The notes beneath the pieces are model-generated. The model saw nothing but the letters and a program-made list of their open reading frames with translations. It made no database searches and was not told the origin of the DNA. Of a stretch of DNA of 64,000 bases, positions 26,206-34,623 are shown in pieces (within the stretch, counting starts at the first letter, position 1; each line of letters starts with the position of its first letter). Location of the stretch: contig NZ_QNUM01000005.1 of assembly GCF_003574655.1 (NCBI RefSeq), forward strand, positions 62,001 to 126,000, read 5' to 3'. The position numbers and the translations under genes are program-made. Source of the stretch: Cohaesibacter haloalkalitolerans. Lineage in GTDB: Bacteria; Pseudomonadota; Alphaproteobacteria; Rhizobiales; Cohaesibacteraceae.

Positions 26206-27237
26206 TCAGATGCGGCGCGGGCCAGTTGATTGGCCAACGACCAGATCGGTTTCCCAAAGCTCCTGAACAAGCCCCTTATCAGGGTTGTCGATCTGTTCGA
26301 GCAGGATTTCGGCCAGACGGCGCCCGGCATCCATGATTGATGAACGGACCGAGGTGAAGAGCGGGACGCCGGGGTATTGCAGAAATGACAGCTCGTCATC
26401 AAAGGTGACCACGGAAAGGTCTCGACCGATCTGCAGGCCGCATTCCTGTACTGCCCTGACAACACCAAGCGCAGTCAGGACCGAAGATGTAACAATGGCC
26501 GTTGGTGCGTCCTTCATCTTCAGAAGCCGCTTGGTGACGTCATAGCCGTAGGGCTCGATCATGTCTGATGAAAAGATCAGCGTAGGGTCGATGGGGAGAC
26601 CGCGGCCCGTGATTGCCGCCTCATAACCAAGTCTGCGCCGATAGGCAAAATCCATCTCTTCGATACCGTTGAGCAGGGCAATCCGCTCGTGGCCAAGGTC
26701 GAGAAGGAAGTTGGTGGCGCGCTTGAAACTGCTGCGGTTGTTAACGTCGAGCCACGAGAAATCCTTGCATCCTTCTTCCGTGCGACCATGCACCACAAAG
26801 GGCAGCTCCAGGCTCTTGAGCAGCTCAATGCGCGGATCTTCCTTGTAGGGGCCGTGAACGATGACGCCATCAACGCGCTTTGAGCGTGCCAGTTCGCGAT
26901 AGCATTTTTCCTGCTCGTCATACGGCACTACGGAAATCAGCATTTCAAAACCGAACTTGGCATAGGTCTCGCCAGCGCCCGCAATGAAGTCGGAGAAGTG
27001 CGGGTTGATCATCGAATGCTTCGGGCTCTGTGGCACGACGTGGGCGACCGCGTGGGACTTGCCCATGGCAAGGCGTTTGGCTGAATAGGAGGGATGGTAG
27101 TTGTATTTGCGCGCGGCCTCGATCACCCGAATGCGTGTCTTCTCCCCAACCTCCGGGTAGCCGTTGAGCGCACGGCTGACCGTTGTTTGAGACAAATTCA
27201 GGATGTTGGATAGTTCCTTCAGATTCACAGCTGTCAC
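26206..27237 (-). CDS. aglR: LacI-family repressor of the alpha-glucoside locus
   Basis: This 343-residue repressor has a LacI helix-turn-helix at the N-terminus (VNLKELSNILNLSQTTVSRA, then LNGYPEVGEKTRIRVIEAAR), a hinge region (KRLAMGKSHAVAHVVP), and a periplasmic-binding-protein-like sugar-sensing core. It diverges from aglE, the same arrangement as aglR in Sinorhizobium meliloti. A perfect 16-base palindrome of LacI-operator type lies between the two genes, which supports a role as repressor of aglEFGAK and possibly of itself and the downstream beta-glucosidase. The likely inducer is an alpha-glucoside or glucose derivative, inferred from context. Confidence 0.92.
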   Translation of the reverse strand: MTAVNLKELSNILNLSQTTVSRALNGYPEVGEKTRIRVIEAARKYNYHPSYSAKRLAMGKSHAVAHVVPQSPKHSMINPHFSDFIAGAGETYAKFGFEMLISVVPYDEQEKCYRELARSKRVDGVIVHGPYKEDPRIELLKSLELPFVVHGRTEEGCKDFSWLDVNNRSSFKRATNFLLDLGHERIALLNGIEEMDFAYRRRLGYEAAITGRGLPIDPTLIFSSDMIEPYGYDVTKRLLKMKDAPTAIVTSSVLTALGVVRAVQECGLQIGRDLSVVTFDDELSFLQYPGVPLFTSVRSSIMDAGRRLAEILLEQIDNPDKGLVQELWETDLVVGQSTGPRRI

Positions 27238-27534
27238 CTCGAACTCATCCTACCTACAGTCGATAGTATGAGCTTATTCAACCTTATACCCACGCCAAGC
27301 ATGTGTTACCATGAGATGAGGGTTGCCCTCCGCAAGCCAAAGCCCTTTGAAAATTTGCAGCCATCTTAGGCACAATCCTGGTCAATCTGCAATCCTGTTG
27401 TCAAACAATCCGCTTTTTTAAAATGGAACCGATCAAAAATTGCTCGGTAAAAATATCGGAAAACGGCCAGTTTTTACCGAATTGCTGCAAATTGTTCCTT
27501 GACTCTTGTATGCAACCAACGCATGCTCTTGCCA

Positions 27535-27550
27535 TTCAAAGCGCTTTGAA
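27535..27550. promoter_or_regulatory. Palindromic LacI-type operator (probable AglR site)
   Basis: TTCAAAGCGCTTTGAA is a perfect 16-base palindrome with the central CG step typical of LacI-family operators. It lies 70 bases upstream of aglE and overlaps the probable -35 element, so binding would block RNA polymerase. Confidence 0.8.
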
Positions 27551-27575
27551 AAAGGTGCGACTATTGTTTGATAAT
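27546..27575 (+). promoter_or_regulatory. Probable sigma-70 promoter of aglEFGAK
   Basis: TTGAAA (27546-27551) and GATAAT (27570-27575) are separated by 18 bases. The -35 element lies inside the right half of the palindromic operator. The predicted start of transcription would be near 27582, about 40 bases before aglE. Confidence 0.55.
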
Positions 27576-27620
27576 GACAGGATGCCGCCAGCGAAGTCGG
27601 TATCCTTGGGAGGTTCGCAA

Positions 27621-28976
27621 ATGTTGAAAAAGCTAATGCTAGGTGCCGCCATTACAGCTCTCTCGGTAGGGAGCCTTCAGGCTGCGGAACTCAAGTTCAA
27701 GCCAGGCGAAGACGCCAAGTTCAACTGGTCATCTTACGAGCAGTTCAAGAGCGCTGTTGATCTGAGCGGCGAAAGCCTGACCATTTCCGGCCCATGGCTC
27801 GGCGCCGACAAGGATCTGTTCATGAGTGTTGTCGCCTATTTCGAAGAGGCGACAGGCGTTAAGGTTCAGTATGCCGGGTCAGACTCCTTTGAACAGCAGA
27901 TCGTGATTGACACCGGCGCAGGCTCGGCTCCAAACGTTGCCGTGTTCCCGCAGCCAGGTCTTGCAGCCGACCTCGCAAGCAAAGGATATCTGGTGCCATT
28001 GGGTGACAAGACACGTGACTGGCTCAAAGACAATTATGCTGCCGGCCAGTCTTGGGTGGACCTCGGAACCTATAAGGACAAGGATGGCAAGCCGACCTTC
28101 TACGGCTTCCCGTTCAAGGCCGACCTGAAATCCCTCGTTTGGTATATCCCTGAAAACTTCGAAGACGCTGGCTACGAAGTTCCTCAGACGATGGAAGAGT
28201 TGAAGGCCCTGACCGAACAGATCGTTGCTGACGGCGGTACTCCTTGGTGTATCGGTCTCGGCTCCGGCGCTGCAACAGGCTGGCCGGCAACCGACTGGGT
28301 TGAAGACATGATGCTGCGCACCGCGTCTCCTGAAACCTACGACAAGTGGGTCACCAACGAAATTCCGTTCGATGATCCTGCGGTGGTCAATGCCATCGAA
28401 GAATTCGGCTGGTTTGCTCGCAACGACAAGTTCGTTGATGGCGGTGCAGGCGCTGTTGCCACCACCGACTTCCGTGACAGCCCGAAAGGCCTCTTCACCT
28501 CTCCGCCGAAATGCTACATGCACAAGATGGCATCCTTCATTCCGTCCTTCTTCCCGGAAGGCACCCAGCTGGGTGTTGACGCCGACTTCTTCTACTTCCC
28601 GGCCTATGCTGGCAAGGACCTCGGCAAGCCGGTTCTGGGCGCTGGTACCATCTTTGCGATCACCAAGGCATCCAAGGCGGCAGAAGCCTTTGTTCAATTC
28701 CTTGAAACCCCGATCGCCCATGAAATCTGGATGGCCCAGTCCGGTCTGTTGACCGCATTCAAGGGTGTGAACCTTGATGCCTATGCCAACAGTACTCTGC
28801 GCAAACAGGGCGAGATCCTGCTCAATGCAACGACCTTCCGCTTCGACGGTTCCGACCTGATGCCTGGCAAGATCGGTGCTGGCTCCTTCTGGACTGGCAT
28901 GGTGGACTATGCCGGTGGCAAACCTGCCAAAGAAGTTGCCACTGAAATCCAGAAATCCTGGGATGCCCTGAAATAG
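27621..28976 (+). CDS. aglE: Alpha-glucoside ABC transporter, substrate-binding protein
   Basis: AglE captures alpha-glucosides such as sucrose, maltose or trehalose in the periplasm and delivers them to AglF/AglG. The 451-residue protein starts with a signal peptide (MLKKLMLGAAITALSVGSLQ, cleaved after AA) and then has a family-1 extracellular solute-binding fold, with VQYAGSDSFEQQIVIDTGAG early and GTIFAITKASKAAEAFVQFL late. ATG 27621 has GGGAGG about 8 bases upstream. It is the first gene of the plus-strand operon and is followed by a hairpin before aglF, which could keep its mRNA level above that of the permeases. Confidence 0.95.
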   Translation: MLKKLMLGAAITALSVGSLQAAELKFKPGEDAKFNWSSYEQFKSAVDLSGESLTISGPWLGADKDLFMSVVAYFEEATGVKVQYAGSDSFEQQIVIDTGAGSAPNVAVFPQPGLAADLASKGYLVPLGDKTRDWLKDNYAAGQSWVDLGTYKDKDGKPTFYGFPFKADLKSLVWYIPENFEDAGYEVPQTMEELKALTEQIVADGGTPWCIGLGSGAATGWPATDWVEDMMLRTASPETYDKWVTNEIPFDDPAVVNAIEEFGWFARNDKFVDGGAGAVATTDFRDSPKGLFTSPPKCYMHKMASFIPSFFPEGTQLGVDADFFYFPAYAGKDLGKPVLGAGTIFAITKASKAAEAFVQFLETPIAHEIWMAQSGLLTAFKGVNLDAYANSTLRKQGEILLNATTFRFDGSDLMPGKIGAGSFWTGMVDYAGGKPAKEVATEIQKSWDALK

Positions 28977-29427
28977 TCGGCACCAGTCTTCTGACTGAAC
29001 CCATTGGCCGGTTCCAGCTTTGCGGGAGCCGGTCAAACCTCTGGGTTCGAAAAGCTACGCATTTGCTTCAAGTTGGCGAATGAATGATGGCGATGACAAT
29101 CGCAAGTTAAATGCTTCGATCTGACTAGGCGGACCGTCAAGGCAAATAGGCCGAAAGCCCCGCATGTGCTGCTCGCATATGCAGGTGGAAATGATGGAAC
29201 CTTCGGGGGAACCAGCGTGTTTCGCGGCAAGCGTGCCTTCTCTTGTCTGCCATCCTGACGATACGGCGCAGCTCTGTTCCTGCTGGACGGGACTGTGGCG
29301 GGATCGAAGCTGATCGAAGAACTCAAACCAAAGAACCTGAGAATGGCATCTCCCACATCGACGCGCCCAATATGCTGCGCGTCAACCTCTGCCACTCTTC
29401 GGACAATAAAAGGTGGAGCGTGACTAA
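28977..29427 (+). other. Long aglE-aglF gap, no gene seen
   Basis: This 451-base gap is unusually long for the inside of an ABC operon. It begins with a hairpin at 29006-29034 in which GGCCGGTTCC pairs imperfectly with GGGAGCCGGTC, without a clear T run, which may act as a processing or stability element for aglE mRNA. The rest shows no convincing open frame, promoter or repeat. A second promoter for aglF or a remnant of a lost gene are possible. Confidence 0.45.
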
Positions 29428-30438
29428 ATGGAGCAACTAGCATCGGCATTAGGGACTGTCGTTGTCGGCGTCCTTGCTTGCGTGGCTTATTTCTATGGCT
29501 CAAACTGGCTCCTGGATCGTGTTTTTCCAGCCAATGCGGCCACGCCTGAGGGCGGTATCCGAAACCTCCGCATGGCGCATGCCGTGCGCCCGTGGCTGTT
29601 TCTCGGGCCCGCCCTTCTGGCTCTTGGGTTATACCTCGTTTATCCGGCGATCGATTCCATTCGCCTGTCCTTGTACAACAGCGACAGTACCCAGTTTGTC
29701 GGCCTCGACAACTATGTCTGGCTCTGGTTCGACGCAGGCTTCCGTCAGTCCATGTTCAACAACATGCTCTGGCTTATCTTCGTGCCTGCCATGTCGACCT
29801 TCTTCGGGCTGGTGATTGCCGCTCTGACCGATCGCATCTGGTGGGGCAATATCGCCAAGTCTCTGATCTTCATGCCAATGGCAATCTCCTTCATCGGAGC
29901 GTCGATCATCTGGAAATTCGTCTACGAATATCGTGGTGAGGGCTCGGCCCAGATCGGTATTGTCAACGCCATCGTGGAAGCGCTCGGCGGTGACCCTCAG
30001 GCATGGATCACCATTCCCTTCTGGAACAACTTCTTCCTGATGATCATCCTGGTCTGGATTCAGACCGGCTTTGCCATGGTCATCCTGTCGGCAGCCTTGA
30101 GAGGCATTCCCGAAGAAACCATTGAGGCTGCGACCATTGACGGCGCCAACGGCGTGCAGATCTTCTTCTTCATCATGGTGCCGCAGATCTGGAAAACCAT
30201 CGCGGTCGTCTGGACTACGATCACCATCACCGTGCTCAAGGTCTTCGACATCGTGTTTGCCATGACCAACGGGCAGTGGGATACGCAGGTGCTTGCGAAC
30301 TATATGTATGACTGGATGTTCCGCGGTGGCGGTGACTTCGGACGTGGTGCCACCATTGCGGTTGTCATCATGTTGCTCGTTGTTCCGATCATGATCTGGA
30401 ATATTCGCTCAGCCACAGCAGATACCAAAGGGCACTGA
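29428..30438 (+). CDS. aglF: Alpha-glucoside ABC transporter, permease
   Basis: This 336-residue inner-membrane protein is one half of the translocation pore. It has an extra N-terminal membrane helix, then the binding-protein-dependent permease core with helices including VRPWLFLGPALLALGLYLVY and MLWLIFVPAMSTFFGLVIAA. The loop that contacts the ATPase is seen as EAATIDGANGVQIFFFIMVP. ATG 29428 has AGGTGGAG upstream. It is followed two bases later by aglG, so translation is coupled. The family resembles MalF-type permeases of rhizobial alpha-glucoside importers. Confidence 0.95.
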   Translation: MEQLASALGTVVVGVLACVAYFYGSNWLLDRVFPANAATPEGGIRNLRMAHAVRPWLFLGPALLALGLYLVYPAIDSIRLSLYNSDSTQFVGLDNYVWLWFDAGFRQSMFNNMLWLIFVPAMSTFFGLVIAALTDRIWWGNIAKSLIFMPMAISFIGASIIWKFVYEYRGEGSAQIGIVNAIVEALGGDPQAWITIPFWNNFFLMIILVWIQTGFAMVILSAALRGIPEETIEAATIDGANGVQIFFFIMVPQIWKTIAVVWTTITITVLKVFDIVFAMTNGQWDTQVLANYMYDWMFRGGGDFGRGATIAVVIMLLVVPIMIWNIRSATADTKGH

Positions 30439-30440
30439 AA

Positions 30441-31598
30441 ATGATCTCTGGATCCAATACAAAATCGCCCTTGCTATGGGTTGTTCATCTCTCGGTCTTC
30501 CTGTTGGTCCTGTTGTGGACCTTGCCGACGATCGGCCTTTTTGTCTCGTCTCTGAGAGACAAGGACCAACTGGCGGTTTCCGGCTGGTGGACAGCGCTCC
30601 TTTCCTCGGAGCAGAATGAAATCGGCCGCGCTCATGGCCCGGATGCCCAGGTGCTCAAGGATGGCCTATATGTCATTTCCGGCAATATCCTTCAGGAAGA
30701 GGGCAAGAAGGGGACCCTCATTGCCTTTGGCTGGCGCGCTCAGGAACCGGCAGCCTTTAAGGCCGGAGAAACCGCCGATCTGGGCAAGGATGGCAAGATG
30801 ACCGTCAACAGTGACGGCAGCTATGAAATTTCCCAGCCAACCGAATGGACGGGTAGTCGCGGCAAGCGCATCTTCTTCACGATCGAGACACCGCCGATCT
30901 TTACGCTCGACAACTATCGCGAGGTGTTGACGGCAGAAGGCATCGGTCAGTCCTTTGTCAACTCGCTGACGGTGACCATCCCCTCAACGATCATCCCGAT
31001 CCTCATTGCTGCCTTTGCAGCCTACGCCCTTGCCTGGATGCATTTTCCGGGGCGGGCGGTGCTGATTGCCGTGGTCGTCGGGCTGCTGGTTGTTCCATTG
31101 CAGATGTCGCTTATTCCGCTGCTGCGGCTCTACAACGGCGTCGGGTCTTTCTTCGGAGTTCCCGCCAAGACCTATCTGGGGATCTGGCTGGCACACACCG
31201 GGTTCGGTCTGCCGCTGGCGATCTATCTTCTGCGCAACTATATCGCGGAACTGCCTCGTGAAATCATCGAGTCCGCCCGTGTTGACGGCGCGAGCCACTT
31301 CGACATTTTCGTCAAGATCATCCTGCCGCTGTCCTTCCCGGCGCTGGCGTCCTTCGCCATCTTCCAGTTCCTCTGGGTCTGGAACGATTTGCTGGTTGCC
31401 ATGGTTTTCCTTGGCAATACCGAGGATCAGCTCGTGCTGACAGGCCGGTTGCGGGAAATGCTGGGATCGCGGGGTGGCAACTGGGAAATTCTCACCGCCT
31501 CCGCATTCATCACGATTATCGTGCCACTGGGCGTGTTCTTCACGCTGCAACGCTATCTGGTGCGCGGCCTGCTGGCCGGTTCGGTCAAGGGTGGTTAA
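30441..31598 (+). CDS. aglG: Alpha-glucoside ABC transporter, permease
   Basis: This 385-residue permease is the MalG-like partner of AglF. Its first membrane helix (WVVHLSVFLLVLLWTLPTIG) is followed by an unusually long periplasmic segment (about residues 40-150, with many charged residues such as KAGETADLGKDGKMTVNSDG), which is typical of AglG proteins, and then by the permease core. The ATPase-contact loop is ESARVDGASHFDIFVKIILP. The start lies two bases after the aglF stop. The C-terminus (LQRYLVRGLLAGSVKGG) is typical of carbohydrate permeases. Confidence 0.95.
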   Translation: MISGSNTKSPLLWVVHLSVFLLVLLWTLPTIGLFVSSLRDKDQLAVSGWWTALLSSEQNEIGRAHGPDAQVLKDGLYVISGNILQEEGKKGTLIAFGWRAQEPAAFKAGETADLGKDGKMTVNSDGSYEISQPTEWTGSRGKRIFFTIETPPIFTLDNYREVLTAEGIGQSFVNSLTVTIPSTIIPILIAAFAAYALAWMHFPGRAVLIAVVVGLLVVPLQMSLIPLLRLYNGVGSFFGVPAKTYLGIWLAHTGFGLPLAIYLLRNYIAELPREIIESARVDGASHFDIFVKIILPLSFPALASFAIFQFLWVWNDLLVAMVFLGNTEDQLVLTGRLREMLGSRGGNWEILTASAFITIIVPLGVFFTLQRYLVRGLLAGSVKGG

Positions 31599-31661
31599 GC
31601 CCGGTCAACAGCACGGGCTAAACCAGACAGTGACATACAAAGCAATTGAACTGGAAATAAA

Positions 31662-33305
31662 ATGTTAGGCAAAGAAATTGACAAGGACTGGTGGCGTGGT
31701 GGCGTGATCTATCAGATCTATCCCCGGTCCTATCAGGATACCAATGGCGACGGCGTTGGCGATCTCAACGGGATCACCAGCCGCCTGCCATACATCGCCT
31801 CGCTGGGCGTTGATGCGATCTGGATCTCGCCATTCTTCAAATCACCCATGCTGGACTTCGGCTATGACGTCTCTGACTATTGCGATGTCGACCCGATGTT
31901 CGGCTCGCTGGCTGATTTCGACAAGTTGATCTCCGCAGCTCACTATCTCGGCCTCAAGGTCATGATCGACCTTGTGTTGTCGCATACGTCAGATCAGCAT
32001 CCGTGGTTCGTTGAAAGCCGCAAGGACCAGAGCAACCACAAGTCCGACTGGTATGTCTGGGCAGACGCCAAGCCGGATGGGACGGTGCCGAACAACTGGC
32101 TTTCCATCTTCGGTGGGTCGTCCTGGCAATGGGATAGCCGGCGCAAGCAGTATTATCTGCATAACTTCCTGAAATCGCAGCCGGACCTCAACTTCCACAA
32201 CCCGGATGTGCAGGACGCGCTGCTCGATGTGACCCGCTTCTGGCTTGACCGTGGGGTGGACGGCTTCCGTCTGGATACCATCAACTTCTATTTCCATAGC
32301 CAGAGCCTTCGGGACAATCCGGCCCTGCCACCGGAAATGCAGAGCTATAACACGGCGCCCAGCGTCAACCCCTACACCTATCAGTCCCACCTCTATGACA
32401 AGAGCCAGCCGGAAAACCTTGCGTTCCTCAAGCGCTTCCGGGCGCTGCTGGATGAATATCCTGCCGCTGCGGCTGTGGGTGAAGTGGGGGACGACGAGAA
32501 GGGGCTCAAGATCCTTGCCGACTATACTTCCGGCGGGGACAAGATGCACATGTGCTATGCCTTCGACTTCCTCGGCCCCATCGAGCCAACCCCTCAGAGG
32601 GTCTACAAGGCCTTTACGGACCTGCAGAACGAAGCGCCGGACGCATGGGCTTGCTGGGCCTTTTCTAACCATGACGTGGTTCGCTATTGCACCCGCTGGC
32701 CGGTCAAGCCCGATCTGCAGGATACTGTGAACCGCCAGCGCATTGCCCTGCTGCTGTCGCTGCGCGGTTCCGTTTGCCTCTATCAGGGCGAGGAACTGGG
32801 CCTTCAGGAGGCGGATGTTCCGTTTGAAGAGTTGCAGGATCCCTATGGCAAGGAATTCTGGCCGGATTACAAGGGCCGCGATGGCTGCCGCACGCCGATG
32901 GTTTGGGAGCAAGAGCATGCCAACTCCGGATTTTCCGTAGCAAAGCCATGGCTGCCGATTCCCGAAGACCACGCCATGACAACGGTCGATATCGAAGAGC
33001 AGAATTCTACATCGCTGCTCAACCATTATCGCGCCATGCTTGCTTTCAGGAAGCGCCATCCGGCGCTGGCCAAGGGAGCCATCCATTTCGTGACCAGCGA
33101 TGAGCCGGGCGATGTTCTGGTATTCATCCGCGAGACGGAAGAAGAACGCGTGTTGTGCGTCTTCAACCACGTTGGCGAAGACAGGGAAATTCCGTTCGAA
33201 TTCGAGAATGTGGAACAGCTCTACGATGCCGGTTTCGACAGCACCCTGAAAGACAGCGTCCTTCATCTGCCCGCCTATGGCGCATATTTCGGGATCATGA
33301 AGTGA
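31662..33305 (+). CDS. aglA: Alpha-glucosidase, glycoside hydrolase family 13
   Basis: AglA hydrolyses imported alpha-glucosides in the cytoplasm. The 547-residue protein has the GH13 barrel beginning WWRGGVIYQIYPRSYQDTNG, the nucleophile Asp in DGFRLDTINF (near residue 204), the acid/base Glu in AVGEVGDDE (near 274) and the third acidic residue in FSNHDVVR (near 337). The region IDLVLSHTSDQHPWF is characteristic of the oligo-1,6-glucosidase/alpha-glucosidase subgroup. No signal peptide is seen. It sits between the permease and ATPase genes, the order found in S. meliloti agl. Confidence 0.95.
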   Translation: MLGKEIDKDWWRGGVIYQIYPRSYQDTNGDGVGDLNGITSRLPYIASLGVDAIWISPFFKSPMLDFGYDVSDYCDVDPMFGSLADFDKLISAAHYLGLKVMIDLVLSHTSDQHPWFVESRKDQSNHKSDWYVWADAKPDGTVPNNWLSIFGGSSWQWDSRRKQYYLHNFLKSQPDLNFHNPDVQDALLDVTRFWLDRGVDGFRLDTINFYFHSQSLRDNPALPPEMQSYNTAPSVNPYTYQSHLYDKSQPENLAFLKRFRALLDEYPAAAAVGEVGDDEKGLKILADYTSGGDKMHMCYAFDFLGPIEPTPQRVYKAFTDLQNEAPDAWACWAFSNHDVVRYCTRWPVKPDLQDTVNRQRIALLLSLRGSVCLYQGEELGLQEADVPFEELQDPYGKEFWPDYKGRDGCRTPMVWEQEHANSGFSVAKPWLPIPEDHAMTTVDIEEQNSTSLLNHYRAMLAFRKRHPALAKGAIHFVTSDEPGDVLVFIRETEEERVLCVFNHVGEDREIPFEFENVEQLYDAGFDSTLKDSVLHLPAYGAYFGIMK

Positions 33306-33354
33306 TGACAAGCGTGTACACCAGAGCAAGCAACAAATTTTTCGGGAGGACAGG

Positions 33355-34467
33355 ATGGCAAGCCTGAAGCTCACCAATATTGAAAAGGCCTATGGCGCTA
33401 CCAAGGTCCTCAAGAACATCAACCTCGAAATCGAGCAGGGTGAATTCATCGTGTTCGTTGGCCCCTCGGGCTGTGGCAAATCCACCCTTCTGCGCATGAT
33501 TGCCGGTCTGGAGAGCATCACTGGTGGTGACCTGCAGATCGATGGCCAGCGCATGAACGAAGTGCCGCCGTCCAAACGTGGCATCGCCATGGTGTTCCAG
33601 ACCTATGCGCTCTATCCGCACATGACGGTCTATGACAACATGGCCTTCGGCATGAAAATCGCCAAGGCTTCCAAGCAGGAGATTCATGAGCGCGTCAACA
33701 AGGCTGCCGACATCCTGCAGCTGACGCCTTATCTGGAACGCCTGCCCAAGGCGTTGTCCGGTGGCCAGCGCCAGCGTGTTGCCATCGGTCGCGCCATTGT
33801 CCGCAATCCCAAGGTGTTCCTGTTCGATGAACCGCTCTCGAACCTTGACGCCGCCCTGCGTGTTGCAACCCGCATCGAGATTGCCCAGCTCAACGAGAGC
33901 ATGCCCGACACCACCATGATCTACGTGACACACGATCAGGTGGAGGCCATGACGTTGGCTGACCGCATCGTCGTGCTGTCGACGCGCGGCATCATCGAGC
34001 AGTGCGGCTCTCCAATGGAGCTCTACCAGAACCCGAAGAACGTGTTCGTTGCGCGCTTCATCGGCTCTCCAGCCATGAATGTCTATGAATGCAAGGTGAT
34101 GGAAACAGGGGAGCACACCCGTGTTGCCTTCGAGGAGGGCGGGCATAGCTTCACGGTGAATGTACCGAGCACGCCGGACCAGAAGGGCAAAGTGGCCAAG
34201 TTTGGTGTTCGCCCGGAAGATCTGCGCCTTTGTGAAGAGGGCGATGAACCCCTTTACAAATGTGAAGTCCGCATCGTCGAGAAGCTCGGTGAAGTCACCC
34301 TGCTGTATCTCGAACCGCCACATTCCGGCGAGGAGCCCCTGATTGCCAAGATCCCGGGCACACACGACTTTGTTCGCGGCGAGACGGTGACTCTGACGGC
34401 AGACGACGACAAACGCCATCTGTTTACCAAGGATGACATTTCCTTCCGCTGGATTGGTGAGGAATAG
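33355..34467 (+). CDS. aglK: Alpha-glucoside ABC transporter, ATP-binding protein
   Basis: AglK powers the AglEFG importer. The 370-residue protein is of the MalK/UgpC type: Walker A in [14 protein letters not shown], the Q-loop in MVFQTYALYPHM, the signature LSGGQRQRVAIGRA, Walker B in VFLFDEPLSNLDAALR and the switch His in VTHDQVEAM. A C-terminal regulatory TOBE-type domain (about residues 235-370, with FIGSPAMNVYECKV and FGVRPEDLRL) follows. GGGAGGACAGG precedes ATG 33355. It is the last gene of the agl operon and is followed by a strong terminator. Confidence 0.96.
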   Translation: MASLKLTNIEKAYGATKVLKNINLEIEQGEFIVFVGPSGCGKSTLLRMIAGLESITGGDLQIDGQRMNEVPPSKRGIAMVFQTYALYPHMTVYDNMAFGMKIAKASKQEIHERVNKAADILQLTPYLERLPKALSGGQRQRVAIGRAIVRNPKVFLFDEPLSNLDAALRVATRIEIAQLNESMPDTTMIYVTHDQVEAMTLADRIVVLSTRGIIEQCGSPMELYQNPKNVFVARFIGSPAMNVYECKVMETGEHTRVAFEEGGHSFTVNVPSTPDQKGKVAKFGVRPEDLRLCEEGDEPLYKCEVRIVEKLGEVTLLYLEPPHSGEEPLIAKIPGTHDFVRGETVTLTADDDKRHLFTKDDISFRWIGEE

Positions 34468-34562
34468 GGTGGCTTTTGAGCCGTCTTGAAAGGTCTGGGG
34501 TCTGGCTGTCTGTGCAGTCAGGCCCTTTTTGCTTCACGAGCGACGGAGTTGCATGAACATGA

Positions 34563-34591
34563 AAAAGGCCAGCGCGGGGGCTGGCCTTTTC
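34563..34591. terminator. Bidirectional terminator between aglK and the aminotransferase gene
   Basis: AAAAGGCCAGC (34563-34573) pairs perfectly with GCTGGCCTTTT (34580-34590) around a GCGGGG loop. The A run on the left and T run on the right allow it to end both convergent transcripts. Confidence 0.9.
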
Positions 34592-34623
34592 ACTTCTAAG
34601 CATTCGCGTGCGACAGTCGGGCG

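Larger units (their letters stand above)
27238..27620. promoter_or_regulatory. Divergent aglR-aglE intergenic control region
   Basis: These 383 bases contain no gene. They hold the promoters of aglR (leftward) and aglE (rightward). The operator palindrome and a probable aglE promoter are listed separately. The aglE frame is open back to 27423, but that portion lacks a signal peptide and is taken as untranslated. Confidence 0.7.

Noticed and set aside
29033-29503. Minus-strand open frame of 156 codons across the aglE-aglF gap
   Set aside because: It overlaps the start of aglF and its translation is rich in Arg, Ser and Pro with no recognisable motif.
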